From assembly GCA_963070105.1 (NCBI GenBank), contig OY718805.1:8177001-8241000 (forward strand): DNA of 64,000 bases, given 5' to 3'. The translations under genes and the position numbers were made by a program. Position 1 is the stretch's first letter, and the number at the start of each line of letters is the position of its first letter. Shown here piece by piece: positions 12,738 to 41,000 of the stretch. The notes below the pieces were generated by a model. The model saw only the letters and a list, made by a program, of their open reading frames with translations, was not told the origin of the DNA and ran no database searches. The DNA comes from Litomosoides sigmodontis. Lineage: Eukaryota; Nematoda; Chromadorea; Rhabditida; Onchocercidae.

Positions 12738-15700
12738 TTGTAATGATATGAATATGTAGGCTGCTTCAATCGCTCAATTTTTATTACAATTAATAGTTTC
12801 TTCAATCTCTAACCATTAAAACTATATAAGTATCAATTAACATTAATTAATCGACGCCTTCTAACTTCATTACCAATATCTCTGACATGCAGTGAGCAGT
12901 TAATTATTTAACTTACAATTAATTAATTATCATTTCATTAACATTTTTACCTACAAGTATAGCCCTACAACCACTCATATTCATAGCATCTCATCCGCAG
13001 TGCTATTTCAACGAGAAAAAAAAAGCGGAAAAAAAAACGCATACAATTATCTATGATTTGTGACACTCACTAATCCCTCTCAATCGATAGTTTCGCAAAA
13101 CGTAAAATGTTGAAAGCTTTCACATGGCATCTTTTCATATTTTTAACCTTTGCAATTTTGCATTTAAAAGTTATGAAATGGAACTTGTTTGGTAAAATTT
13201 CAATTCGAACGTACTCAAACTTGTTTGGCCTTCTTAATTTCAACAGAGCCATGAAACTATTGAATTGTGTCAGTGTTTGCTAGCTCACTGCTACCCCTGA
13301 AATTGTCAATCGTTTTCAGTGGAAGTTTGTTTTGTGCTGCAGTTGTGTCATTGCTATTGATGTCGCATAAATGCTTTAATGATTGCGAAAAATTCAAGGA
13401 GTTGAAAGAACACATCCGATCGATTGATCGATCGATCCATCGATCGATTTGTTGAAGTAGTGAGAGGTTTCATTCGTAGCGAATAAACAAATATTTTTAA
13501 TTGATAGAAAAAAAAAACCATTTTTTTTCTTTAAGAAAAAATCATTTCCTTTTTTTTCGCTCATTTCTTACTTTCCATTTTTCATGGGAAAAAAAAAGGA
13601 AAAAAATTCATTTTTTTTGGAATGCTTAAAATTATGCGAAATTTTTGACGAAAAATGAGTGAAGAAATTTGTTATTTATTGACTAGGAAAACAAAAAGAA
13701 AATTTCATTTTTTTTTTGTATATGAATGTTTTTGTTTATTTATTCATTAGTTCTAGCAAAACGAAATGTGGACATTTCCATAATTTTGTTTGACAATTAA
13801 GCAGTCAATGATTACTTTTTGAAGATTTTTATGATAATAAATTTCAATGATCAAATAAAATTGTTTTTATCATTTGATAGAATTAAATGTTTGAGTGAAT
13901 TATTCGTTCGGATAATCTTTTTTTCTTTTTCATTCCATTTCGTTTTTTTTTCGCGCTGTTCCAAGATGTTTCCTTATCAGTTATGCGGTACCGATAGCAA
14001 TGCAATATATCTTCTTACTCCCTTCTTGTTTCATCCTTCTCCTCTCTCTCTCTCTCTCTCTCTCTCTGTCCCTCCCTCTTTTCTTTCCCTTCAATGCATT
14101 CATTCATTTTAATTCTTTGTAAACATACTTTTCCATTGATAATTCAATTCAGTCATACCATTTACCAGTTGACAGTGCATTTCGTCTAAACTGTTTGTGA
14201 TTGCAAATAATGTAATCTGTTAAGTAAACAACAAAAAAATTTCGAGCATAAAATTCCATTTAATAATTTAGTGTTTTAGTTCAAAAAACAAGAATGAAAT
14301 TCATTTCATAGGGCTGTAGTCAAATGAGTGATGTTGCTACTTTGTGAATTGACAAGTTTGGGGTTAAAAGTTATGATTGGAGGAAAAATGCATGTTCGCT
14401 TAAACTTTCTTTTCCATTTTCTGCCTTGCTACATTTTCGTTCAAATATTTGCACAAAATGATTTAAAATAAGAAAAGAAAAGCAAGCACGAAAAAAAAAA
14501 CGAATTCGATTATTTGCAAAAAAAAAGCGACAAAAAAATTTTGTCCTATAATTAAATAACTAAAGGATTATAGCGAAAACGATTTCTATTTTCAGGAAAT
14601 CAATTTTTAATTTAACAATTTCTTCTTTTAATTCCTCTATTATTACTATGTGTGGACGTATGCAATTTGGTTGTTTACAAAAAATGAGAATTGTTGAATT
14701 GTCAAGTTTGAAGAGAAGGATGATGACAAGGTATGCTTTCAGAATGCATTTTATTAACTTCTAAAATCGATGAGCTTCTAATCGATTTCTCCACTTCCCC
14801 TATTTTTGTTTGCTTTTAATTTTATTTCGAATTATGCTGAAATGTCGGTGAGTGAATGCTTATCACTACAGCTACTGTTATGACAATTTCTATTTTACTT
14901 CTTGCCAACGTTTCACATGATAGGTAAAAGTACTCATGAAAGTTTGACAAGAGTGAAAAACAAGTTTTGTGAAAATAAAAAGTTAAAAGAAAAGCGGTTG
15001 GTTGTATGTGGGTTGCAATGAAAGAGAACTGCTAAACTAATGAAATTCTTTTCTTTTCAAAATTTCACTGTATGTTTTATAATTCAATTATTTTCAATAA
15101 ATAAGAAAAAAAAGGATGGGCGGTAAATGAGTAGAAAATGAAAAACAAAGAAAGAATAGGACTTATTTTTTGCGAATTATTGAAAAATAGAAAAGTGCAA
15201 TTAACTTATTTCACTTTTGTTTTATTTTTGTAAAAGGAAAAGAATCGAAGTGAATGTAGCAAGAGAATAGTGGTGTAAGTAATGTTTTTGTGATTTTTTT
15301 TTTTCATTTTTATTATTTAACTTTTCAATTTTGCATTTAAATATGCTAATAAATTGCTAATGCAAATTATAAAATGTGTTAGTTCTAAATTCAGCCAAAA
15401 AATAAATAGAAAAAATTTTCTTCCTCTATTTAGTAGTAACTGTAAACGTGAAAAATGTTCCAAAATGAAAATGATCAATTTTCAGCAATGCCAATATGGT
15501 TAACGTTTTTATTCAATTGTTTCTTCTTTTTTATTAAATTATTAAAAGTTTTCGAAAAATTTTTCAAATTTCTTCTCCTCGGAATGTCTTTTCATTCCTC
15601 GTCCTTCTCATCATCTTCAATTTTCAGTGTTCCTAACATGCGTACAAACATGATCGGTTAATTTTTACCAATTAGTCACCTATTGATCAAAGCAAAGAGG

Positions 15701-15990
15701 AAAAAAAATAGGAGAGGGAGTAGATGATGAAGTATAAGGCGGAAAAACGAAAAAGAAAGATTATTGAAACTTAAATGTGTGATTTAAGTTGCAGTTGAGA
15801 TTGTCAAGTCGATCGTACACTTTCAAAAACCATCCTAATTTCCTCTCACTTTCTTCCTTTCCTTCCTTTCCAAATGATTTTTTTCACCGAAATGAAAAAA
15901 AAATTGAAATAATTTTATTGCACAACAAATAATTAATGAAATTATTGCTTTGTATAACTAAAACAATTTTTTTTTCTTTTTTGCTTGTTG
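10861..15990. other. Gene-poor region upstream of the P-type ATPase
   Basis: AT-rich, with short CA (11687-11701) and CT (14043-14069) tracts, a degenerate ATT/ATTA-rich stretch at 12080-12480, and a Cla I-like palindromic cluster of ATCGATCGAT at 13416-13447. A GC-richer patch lies at 11925-12070. Any promoter or 5' UTR exons of the ATPase gene should lie here, but none can be identified with confidence. Confidence 0.5.
12694..12736. repeat. GT microsatellite
   Basis: About 18 nearly uninterrupted GT units within AT-rich noncoding sequence. Confidence 0.9.
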
Positions 15991-15993
15991 CAG
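15971..15993 (+). promoter_or_regulatory. Splice acceptor upstream of the ATPase start (trans- or cis-splicing)
   Basis: A long T-rich tract ends in TTGTTGCAG at 15985-15993, 28 bases before the ATG at 16022. It fits a spliced-leader acceptor or the acceptor of an untranslated first exon. Confidence 0.45.
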
Positions 15994-16021
15994 ATATTTT
16001 CGATTGATCTAAAATTAATGC

Positions 16022-30320
<14,299 letters not shown>

Positions 30321-31706
30321 ATGATGCAACTTCGTTCATTATTACCACTTCGTAATTGATTGGATTATTACGGAATAATTTATTTCAGTTTTTTTCCGTA
30401 CTTTTTTTTCATATAAATTTTCAATTATTTATCAATAGGAGCCATTATGATGGAGTTTTTTTTTGTGTGTAATAATAGTAATAATTACTTTTACAACATA
30501 TTTGATATGTAAATGTTAATTACCCTTCTCAATTAATTAAATTTTGCTTTGTATTGTTAATAATGTCTGACACAAAGTATCGATCATTACTCGGTTATGT
30601 GTTATGATAGTATTTTTGACTTTTCATTTGATTCTTTGGTGATTCAACAACGTACTCATAATTCATTCAATATTTTTTTTAAAAAAAACAAAGACAGAAT
30701 GACATTTTTGACAAACAAGTGCAGTTTATTCTCCACTGTTTTTTAATCACTAAATCTCTTTGTTTGTTAAGGTGATAGATAAATTCAATTTAGGATATGG
30801 TGATAGAAAGAGGTTCTAACGTTCCTTAGGCTCCGTTAAGATGAATTTTTAAAGCAGAATGTCTGATCTATCTAAACTGTTTCAAAAAGCTACAATGAAT
30901 AATTTTGTATTTCAGATAAAGTAAGAGAGAGTTTTATGACAATTTGATGAAAGATGTTATAATGACTGCTAGCATTAAAACGATTTTTTACATTCAAACA
31001 TTTCAACATATCTTAATTCCTGTACAGGTTGATTCTGGCATATTCGTAAATGACTACTCCAGTCCCCTTATTCTTTCCTTCATCTTAAAATATGTTATTT
31101 TATTGAAATAATTTTTTCGAAAAAAGTTGCTTTATCGATTATCACAAGTAATTAATAAATCAATTTCTTTAATCACGAAATTTAATCAGTTCCTGATCAC
31201 CGTAAAACATTCTCAATTATCGATCTTCGTAAAACGGTTAAAAACAAAACACAGGAAAAGCAATTTATGAAATGTTTGACTAGCAAGCATTAGTATCGAA
31301 GTTTAAACCAATTTTTTATACATCGCATCTATTTAATGAACAGGACCTGTAATGCATGTAGAATAGCATCTGTTTCATTAAGAATACTAAACTACAATAA
31401 AATGCTACACTGCATTTTTAACAAATTGCGATGTCATAAAATGTGCAATAATAAACAGAATACACAGGCAACCAATAAAATAAATGCATTACTGATCAAT
31501 GAAGCTGATATTAGGATCGCTAATAACCGACTTATTTGCTGGATTATTCTGACATCCCACATATTCGATCAATTCTTCTGCAATTTATTTCTAGTTTATC
31601 ACTGCCAGAAAACATTTAATCTACCAATATGATGTAACATCAAAAATAAAAGCAACGGTTCGCGCCGTAAAAATCTTTCCCAAATTTCGTTACTTGTATT
31701 TTGCAG
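30321..31706. other. Convergent intergenic region
   Basis: The 3' flanks of the + strand ATPase gene and the - strand phosphatase gene meet here. AT-rich; no further exon is supported. A spliced terminal exon of the phosphatase near 31620-31670 is possible but weak. Confidence 0.5.
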
Positions 31707-33057
31707 TCATAATCTTAATAAGAATATGAATCTAAAACTCATGAGAAAACCAACATTTGAACAAAGTGAATAAATACCTTTCATAGAGGTAGGAGGAGAT
31801 TCAACATCGTTGCACACAACAGCTTCATCTGGAATATACCATGGTGAGGTTGCAGAACAGCTTAATAGAAGCACCCTTTTATCATTTTCCTTTAATTTGT
31901 CGAATGCTTCATTGTCAAAATGATTCCTCATTGTTATTGCTTCTATCGGGCTCCTCTGTAAATACACTTTCATTAATAATAATTTACAATTATTAAATAA
32001 TATTCCATATACTCTATAGAAATGAAAGCACAATTAGCCAACTTTTCCTGCATATTTCGCAAGTTGCATGCGAAATCCGAAATTTGGATTAGCACACGGA
32101 CGTTTACTAACGATATATGCCAAAGCAGCAGCATAACTCATATCGCAAGCAGCAATAAGATATGCTGCTACAATACACACACTACGGCTTACTCCGGCAA
32201 TACAGTGTACGAGTACTGACTCTGAAAAACAATTTACTATAATCGACAATTCCATCAAAAATACCAAACAATTATTATAAAAACGATCAATAAATCATAA
32301 ATTATGGGAAAAACTCATTGTACGAAATACGCATTTTTTCTCTCGCTTTAATTATTCAAGACAAAAAATAATAGATAAAAGTTACCCATTAAATTTATAT
32401 CCTTAATTTACTTACTTTTCGATAAACGAGCATGATGGATAAATTCAACGGCCTCCGTGAAATGTTCGTTGATGTTTGCTTCAGGCATATCGGCCATACG
32501 TATGCGTAAAATATTCAGATCATTAAAGGTGTTACCAATACGCCCGCTCAACTCATGTATCGATACCATACAACTTATCTGACCATACACAGAATTCTTA
32601 ACCCTTACCAATATATATGGAGATGCACATGTTGTATTACAGTATTGCTTAATATGAAAGACCACAAATAACTTGCGATGTTGATTTACTAAGCGTACCG
32701 GAAAAGATCGCCCTATCTTATTTAAATAATTAAAAAATATGACTTATAAAAATGCAAAATCAAAACTGATGTAAAGTAGATAATAAAAATGTTAAGTAAA
32801 AAAACAACACAAAATTAAATATTAGGTCACATTAAAAGGCAAAAATTACATAAGACATTATGTAAGAGTAAGCTAAAAAAAGGAAATGCCTGAACTTGTT
32901 TCTCCTTCAGCTGTTCTACGTCATTCGCATCACGTAAACCACCCAAATACAAATAAGGAAGGATTTCCGACATTCCATACCAACTTCGCCGTTGCCATTC
33001 CAGTAACCTCTTAACACTTCCTTCTTCTTCTCTGCTTATTTCTCCGGCATCTTGCAT
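31707..33057 (-). CDS. Dual-specificity phosphatase, DUSP22/DUSP15-like
   Basis: Exons on the minus strand: 33057-32896, 32578-32416, 32221-32043 and 31955-31707, about 250 residues. The order matches DUSP22/DUSP15: EILPYLYLGGLRDANDVEQL, MVSIHE, the general-acid loop IRMADMPEANINEHF, the catalytic loop VHCIAGVSRS (Cys nucleophile, Arg anion site), then RPCANPNFGFRMQLAKY. The family dephosphorylates phospho-Tyr/Ser/Thr in signalling proteins. The start is ATG 33055-33057, 17 bases after a TTTATTTAG acceptor (33075-33076). It gives about 28 residues ahead of the family start and so lacks the MGxxx myristoylation signal of vertebrate DUSP22; a later in-frame ATG is at 32973. The last exon is read through to TGA 31707. 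A donor at 31777-31776 would instead allow an extra terminal exon, so the tail is uncertain. Confidence 0.87.
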
Positions 33058-34218
33058 CCAATGTATCTTATCTTCTAAATAAACGGAAAACTTTCCGGAA
33101 TAACTTAGAAAAGAAACCACCACCCTCACACCGCAAAACTGAAAAACTTTAATTATTCGAAAATTCTACTTTCCAAAAAAGTGCCCCGAATCTGTTCTAT
33201 TACTTGATGATTAATGAATAACTTGTTTATGATGGCATTGTTAAATTAACTGTTTCATATCAATTTCAAGCATTTCTAAAATAAAATTGATTTTTCAGTG
33301 TCTTCTTTATCAAATTTTCAGCATTCAAAACACCTTTCCATGAGTTTAATGTTAATTTTTGCAATTTACAATCATCTAATTGATGAAGGTGGATGGATGG
33401 AAGTATTCGAAAGTTGATATTTAGTTCTACTATTGTTCTTTCTCTCTCAAGCAATTATGACTTGTGCGTTTATGTTGTGTTTTTTCAATTTATCATAGTA
33501 ATGTGTAAGATGAAAGTTGGAAATTTTAAATTTACCTCGAAAAGGATAAATTAGTAGGAAAGGTTAATGCTTATGTGTGCGATGCTGATATAGCCAGACG
33601 TCTTATCAGGGTTTTATTTGATATTTTATGATACTCTCTATTTTAACTACTTTACAGTGTTTTAGAGGAGTAGAAATTTCAGCATGGCTTTGGCTACTTG
33701 TAGGAAGGAAATGTAAGTATATGTTTTTAAGTGTTAAAGAAAGGAAGAGAAAGCTATTAGGTTTTTTTTTTCTTTTAGTAATTATAGGAAAATGCTTAGT
33801 AATGTTTTTATCATCGTAAGTTTATTGATTATCGGACGAAAGAGTGTGGAAAATTTAGATAATTCTTTCGTTAATTGGGAATTGACTGCTTCTGTTGATA
33901 TAAAATTAAAGTGATCACGTGTAGAGTATTCCATTATCATATACGCCAACTTTTTACGACAATTAAGTATAGAGTATTGCATACGATTCGTACTTCTATA
34001 CCACACATATGGAGTTCTCGAGAAATGCTATCTGTTGAAAGATTTACTTTTAGTATATTCAATAACTTGATGAATTGTTTAAATGCATTAAAAAAAAAGC
34101 ATAAATAAATCTACCGACAATAAGAAGCAATAAATTAAAATGGAAACGTGGACCGAAGTGAATCTGTCAAAACTTCAATAAACATGAATGGAAAAGTGTG
34201 AATGAGTAACAAATTTTC

Positions 34219-37200
34219 TTATTTAGGTGGGAAATCCGGTATGCGACATCGTTGTGCCGAAATCATTTCACTTATATCCACAACAACACCACGATAACGA
34301 ACCTAAAGCAACTGGAATGACGTAAAAAGCAATCAAATGAAATGTTTGAAATTCACACTCCTTTTTTTTATCTTATAATGAGCTTTTCTTCCATCACACT
34401 TCATGCAATTGATTACCTTAATTCATTCTTCAACAGACTTTAATTAATTAGAAATTTAGCTGAATATATGAAATGAGGCTTATGTAAGTAAAGAAGTGAT
34501 ATAAAACAAAAAGAAAAAACTCTTGTATTTAATTTAGATGAATAATCATGCATAAGTGATGCAGTCATCGTTTAAATGGACAAATTGAATTTAGTAATTA
34601 TAGTTCAATGAGTGATTCAGTGCTAACCTCCATGAAAACCGAATCCGGTGAATTGTCACAATCAAGTCGTGTTGCAATCAGTTCACCTTGTGCAACATTT
34701 TCTGTTCCCGATAATCGATCGTGATAGCGCACATTGTATAACACAACTTCGAAATCTGACATTTTTTTAATTAATGAAAGAAATTTGAAAAAGTTTTTCA
34801 GTTAAATTTTCAACTAAAAATTTACCAGTCCAATCACCAGTACCAATAAGTACTACACCGTTGTTATCACAACCGGTGTAAATACCCTGAATAGCATATA
34901 GGCGACTTCGCCCAACTACTTGAGCATCAATTGGTGAGTAGATATTTGGAACACGCATTTCCTGCAAGGAAAAGAATGTCCATATGAAATTATTAACAAT
35001 TTATTCTCACTCATATCAATGCATCATTTGTTCTCACTTATATCAATCATCATTTACTCTCACTTGTATCAGTCACTATCATTATCATCTATTCTCTTTC
35101 ATATTATCACCTGTTCAATTAAACTTCCAGTACAGTATAATAGGAAAATTTCTGCTATGAGGTAATTTCAAATATAAATTCTATGATCTACATGCACATA
35201 GAACTATCAATACAATTTAATAGGATCGATTGAATAGTTTTAGCTTGTTAATTTCTTGTGCTTTTAAATTTCCACACACTAGTGCCAACTGCTTGTTTGT
35301 AATGAAAGTGTTTTACCTCCTCACCATCACCTTGTATTTTCGGGCATTTAATATCCCAACCACGTACTTCATTATATCGGCTAAAGAAAGATAATAGTAA
35401 ATATAACAGTTTCAATGAAAATTTAATAAAAAGTGGGGTTGAAAAAAACCCTTTTTTCAATTTCCAAATACTGAATGCTTGAAAAATACATGAAAATTAA
35501 AAATAAGATATATTGACGAGACTAACCTATCAAACTTAAATTCTTGTCCTAGTAATTCATTTTTAGGGTTTGATTCACATATTTGACCAGTGCACATACC
35601 TATAAAATATTTTTTCTTCCTTATATCTGAGAAAACATTTATTTAAATTCATTTTCACTTTCCATATAAATCAACTTTTATCGGATTGATGAATTCATTT
35701 CATGCATGTTCCTCATGATAATAATTCAAACTTTATTTTAATTAAAATATTCAAGCATAAAATAAGCATCGTTATTTTGTTAATATTACCAAATTAAATT
35801 TTGCTGCTTATATCAAATTATATTTTATAAGAAAAAAAGCTTCCTAGTAATAATCGAATCAAAGCAGCGAGAAGGAAGTTCTAACAGTTCCAAAGATGAA
35901 ATGTTGGATCGATTGGTCGTCCTTGCTTGAATAGCTGCAGTCGAACATACGGATCACCACCTTTGTCCTCATAAATGCAGCGATGATCTTTTGCAGTCCC
36001 AATTCGATCACCTCTTTTTACACGTCCGCCAAAAAAATCCAATGATATTGCTGCGACTAATACGTGATAGCCTTAAAATCAAATATGATGGACGTTTATT
36101 ATGCAATCGGAGTTCTAAAATTTTCCAAAAGAAAGATTCTTTATAAAAGTAAAAATATTGAAATAAATGAAAAAGATAGATAAATGATAAAAATAATAAA
36201 TAATGCTAGTTACGCGTTTTTTTTTTCAAAATTTTTGATTAAGCAAGATTTTGATGACTTTTTTTTTTTTTGGTGAATTTTTTCAAGTGGAAAAAACAAC
36301 GAATTAGTGATAACTTTCCTTATATTTTTCTGTTGATATCAATATTCACAACATTTCTATCAGACAGGTAAGATTTTTATCAAAAATGAATGTGATAGAC
36401 TATTGAGAGGTTAAAGGTTAGACTGTTTGTTGATTGTAATAATTTACAGACAAATAAAAATATGTAAATTAAAAACTTTCCACTATATTATATTTGATTT
36501 AGGTAACATTTAAGCAGTGATAATTTTCATTAATATCCAGGAAGTTAGAAGTGATATATTTTAATCTAATTTCACCTTTAAATCACTTGTTTGAAAAAGT
36601 GATTTTGAGGAATTTGCAATTGCTGCTTACCTTGCCATTGACCTGTTCCCTCAATTCGTACACCTTCATCAGCGCATTCGTAATTCTTACGATTACCGAA
36701 TGGTTTCCAGAAATAAAGATCACCATCAAATGGTGCGTACACTTCACTTTGAGGTGAACATTCAACGTCTACCGCCTCGAGCAGCAATCCATCACGTCTA
36801 AAATTAATAAATCTTTTTGAAATTATCAAATTAAATTGATTTAATTTTTAGTGAATTACCGTTCTTTTTTTTTCAAATGATTGATCAAATACATCAATCA
36901 GGACATTTTACACATTATTTTTTTGAAAAAAGAAACATATGTTTGTTTATAAAGTTTATAAAACTTTATAATAAAATTTCATTTGTTATTTTGTCGCATA
37001 ATTTTACAGAAATGATTCTATATACAAAAATTTACTTAGCAAATTTAAAATACATTTATGAAATGTAATAATTTTCATTCGCATATTTTGCAATTTTAAA
37101 CAATTTCATTACCTTTTACCTCTAAAACCACCGCAAAATTCACCATCACATTCAATTAACCTGTTTGTTTCATTACTTTGACAAATCATTCCCATACATC

Positions 37201-37822
37201 CCAAACCATTCACTGAATGTGTAATTTTCATTACTTCAATTATCAGTCTGTTCGCATTACTTCAAATATTTCTTTCAAATTCATCAATAGTTAGGAAGTA
37301 ATTACTTCACTGGCATAATTCAATAATCAAAACTGAACGTTATCTAATTCCCAATTGAACAATTGAACTGTAATCACTTTGTTGAACAAATTGTTAAAAA
37401 GATAATTAAGGTTATTGAAAATGATATTAAAATTGTCAAAATTTCTAATTTTGAGGTAAAATTTGAACAATTCCATTGCTTTCTCAAACAGTAACCTAAT
37501 AAACAGAAATGAAAGTAAAAATAGATAAATTAGACTAAAAATAGACTAATCAGTAAGTCAGCAATAATAATAATGCTAATAGTTTCCATTTACCTACTAC
37601 TAGTACAATCAAATGCAACTAGTTAATAAAGCATACAACACTGCAATTAATGGAAAATAAAATTTTCAAATTATCCAAAACAAGAAAAAAAAACTCGAAA
37701 TTATTAAAATTGAAAATTAATTGATAAAAATGATAGCTAAATTGATAGCTAACGGAAATAAGCTAACCTTCTGTGAAAGGCACAAACAGCGCAAAGATGT
37801 AGAACAGTGATAAGAGAGGCAT
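34219..37822 (-). CDS. lect-2: Secreted protein with two tandem LECT2-like domains
   Basis: Nine minus-strand exons: 37822-37768, 37212-37113, 36797-36631, 36071-35886, 35599-35527, 35380-35317, 34961-34826, 34755-34628, 34302-34219. All phases agree, giving 330 residues. Residues 1-18 (MPLLSLFYIFALFVPFTE) form a signal peptide. Domain 1 has CMGMICQSN, VDVECSPQSEVYAPFDGDL, DEGVRIEGTGQW, GDRIGTA and FHLWNC. Domain 2 repeats the plan with CMCTGQICESN, GWDIKCPKI, NIYSPIDAQV, NNGVVLIGTGDW and GELIATRLDC. This is the LECT2 (chemotaxin-2, M23-fold) pattern; the C. elegans LECT-2 protein acts extracellularly in neuron patterning, and orthology is inferred. A TAG right after domain 1 lies inside the intron if the donor at 35885 is used, and that splice restores a matching Cys motif. 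The zinc-ligand His of vertebrate LECT2 (HQGVDV) is missing in both domains. Confidence 0.9.
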
Positions 37823-37956
37823 ATTCGGGATTGACTGAGTGATTTCAGGATGGCTAACCAGACAGGTGGTGGTTAATGTTCGAGTGATTAATTAATGCCT
37901 TCTTATCAATTCAATGCCTATCCCACTGACAAACATCTGCTGCTGTCGGCCAATCA

Positions 37957-37961
37957 ATGTA

Positions 37962-38030
<69 letters not shown>

Positions 38031-38062
38031 GTGTGTGTATGTGTCGGTGTGTGTGTGTGTCG
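37957..38062. repeat. GT microsatellite
   Basis: About 50 GT units with GTAT and GTCG interruptions, about 130 bases upstream of the LECT2-like start codon. Confidence 0.95.
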
Positions 38063-41000
38063 GTGCTGTATGCGATCGACCATACCTCTTCACATCATAT
38101 CATCAGAATTTGATTTTAACAAATAAGACTTAAAATCGTTTCCATGTTTCACTTCTCAAACAGCAGTTAATTCATCCCCAGTGATATCACTTAAAATCGT
38201 TTCACATTCTTTGACACATCATATCATCAGAATTTAATTTTAACAAGCAAAAAGGAACGAATAATGCAAAAAATTTATTAATTTCAATTAAATTTCATTA
38301 TTGATAAAAATTTGTAAAATTTGGCATTAATTTGACATTTAATTCAGTATATTACATTAAAAAAACAAATAAACCAATTGAGCAAACAAAAAATCAATTA
38401 ATTAACATATCTGTTACAGAATTTCTGTGTGAAATATTTTTGCAAAATTATTAAGAATTTATTTTAAAAAAAGGCAATTCGACAGAAAGTTAAAATGAAA
38501 ATTACAGAAAATGAAGGAGCAAGATGTAAGATTATAATTTTTGAATTAAAAATATTCAATTAAAATAAGTGCAAGGAATGATTATCATTATTAAAAAAAG
38601 GGAAAAAATAATGTATTTTTTTTCATTGGCTAATCAAATAGACCTAAATATTCAATTTCAGCTTCTCAATTCACCATTCTTTTTGAACGTTTTTCAACAG
38701 ATTTCGTTTTATATTCCAATTATTTCATCATTTGAACTCTTTCATTGACATGCGTTAAATGTAAATTAACGGATACTTCAACGAATACACCAATATTATT
38801 GCCATTTACTGTAACATATTCGAGTTGGTAATAATTTTAACTGGATTAGCTGATTAGATTACTAAAAAAAAATATTAGGAATTTGACCAAACAATAACCG
38901 ACCAATTATTATTGCTCATTAATGTTAATTTTTAATTAATGCTAATCAATGTTAATTAATGTTAATCAATTATTGTTAATTTTTTATCTCACATTACTTA
39001 AGTATAGTTTGTGGAAAAAATGAAGATTGGGATGAGACGATTGGATGATTAAATGATCAGATGATTATCACTATCAATTTGCTATGTAATAAAATGTCTC
39101 AGTTGTAGTAAATTATCAGTCAGTCTTATCACGTTAGCTTCAGATATGAAGTAACAACCCATCCGTCTTATCGATTGCTCTATTACCACATTTATTACAA
39201 TTAAGTGATAATCGTTGCTCCTTCCCACTGATAAGATGATTGATCATTGACATCTCATCTACCACAATATTTCAAATCAATTAACACAACAACTCTATAC
39301 TAATTTTTAAAAATTTTTTCCCCCAAAAAACGTTAATGTGTGAAATACGATTATGATCGCTAACATTAGCCATAATTCAATTGAACAACGAAATGATTAT
39401 CATCGGAAAGAATAAATTTGCCTCTTTCACAGCACTATCCAAATTTTTTTAATAATAAATTCATTTATTTCAATTTTTTTCTGCTAAATAAAAGTGACAG
39501 TAATTTTAGAAAAAAAGGGAAAAAAGTGTTGAATGATAAAAGTAAATTGCCAAACAAATAAACGATGAAAATTTTTAATGCGCGAAAAATTCCACAAATT
39601 TCCAAATTTTGTTTTCTTATAAAACAAAAATTATTTGATTATTTGAATTTGACTAATATTAATTAATAATCATTGTTTCGCTCTTGCCAAATATACGAAC
39701 GATTGATTCATTTATTGAGGCTAAGTGTGAATTTTACGATAAAATATATTTCATAGAGTAATTTACAACAGGTAGGCAGAGAAGTAAAAGAGCGATGAGG
39801 AAAATGAGTTCAATTTTCGAACTTTTATTACTTCCCACCAATTATTGTATCACTAATACGTATGGAACTGATTAATTAATCCTTGTAAAATGGATGGATA
39901 TATTTGATTATTTTTCCATTAATTATTCAGTGTAAAATTTTTTAACTCAAAATATACTGTTGAGAAAGAGAATCAAAATAAGAAAAAATTTTAAAATAAA
40001 TTCATTCGTTGATTCATTCATTTCAATGATTCACACTTCGCCAGTTTCCAATAACTCATTAAATAACTGAATGCTAAAATAAAAATTGAAGTAAAATAAA
40101 TAAAATAAAAATTGAATTAGAATTTTAATTCTACTTAACAAATAAGATAATTACTAATAGATAAAATTATTAAATAATTTCCTTGATATGAGATGAATAA
40201 AATGAAATGAAAATGAAATTAGATATCAAGTTGAAGTAAATTATCACTTACAAATATTTATTTATTTATTCTTAAATTAGTTTATTCTTAAATTACTGCT
40301 TACAAATATTAAGATATAATGAAAAAAACGCAATTGTTTTCATTTTTTTCTACTCCTTTCTGAATAGATAATTCAATTTTGACGTCGTATTGCGAAACAA
40401 ATTTTATGGTTTTTAAAAATTAAATCGTGTTTACAATTCCAATATAATCATGATTTGGAATAGTGTGAAAATATATCTCGAAAAGATATGCAAGGAAGAC
40501 AGAGGCAGAGAGAGAGAGAGAGAGAGGGAGGAAGGGGAAAGAGAGCAAAAAAATAAAAGGGTTAGATAATGCCCAGTTTGCTTTTCAGCTTTTTTTCAAA
40601 TTTCCACTTACATTGGATGAACCATCATTTATTATTAGCAACATATCAGTTGGTCTGTGTAACATAAATGAAATCAGTGGGTACAAACAATAAATTTTGT
40701 TAGTTTAAATAATGTAAAATTGTATTCTTTTCCTCAATCAATCCACTTACTAATACTAATACATCTCCAAATCCCTTTTTTTTCTTGGCTAATAACATTG
40801 GATAATATTAAAAATAATCATTCTTATGAAATAATTCACTGATGTCACTTTCATTTTACAAATTAATTGAAATTAATTGCAATAAAAAGAATGAAAAACA
40901 GAAATCAAAACGGCGAAATATCTTAACGATACAACAATAATATTTGCCGCATATATCAATTAAAAATTGACAAATAGTTGAATAAAATTGGTCAAAAATA

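Noticed and set aside
37892..38113. Cys/Val and His/Thr repeat frames on both strands
   Set aside because: Arise from the GT/CA microsatellite.
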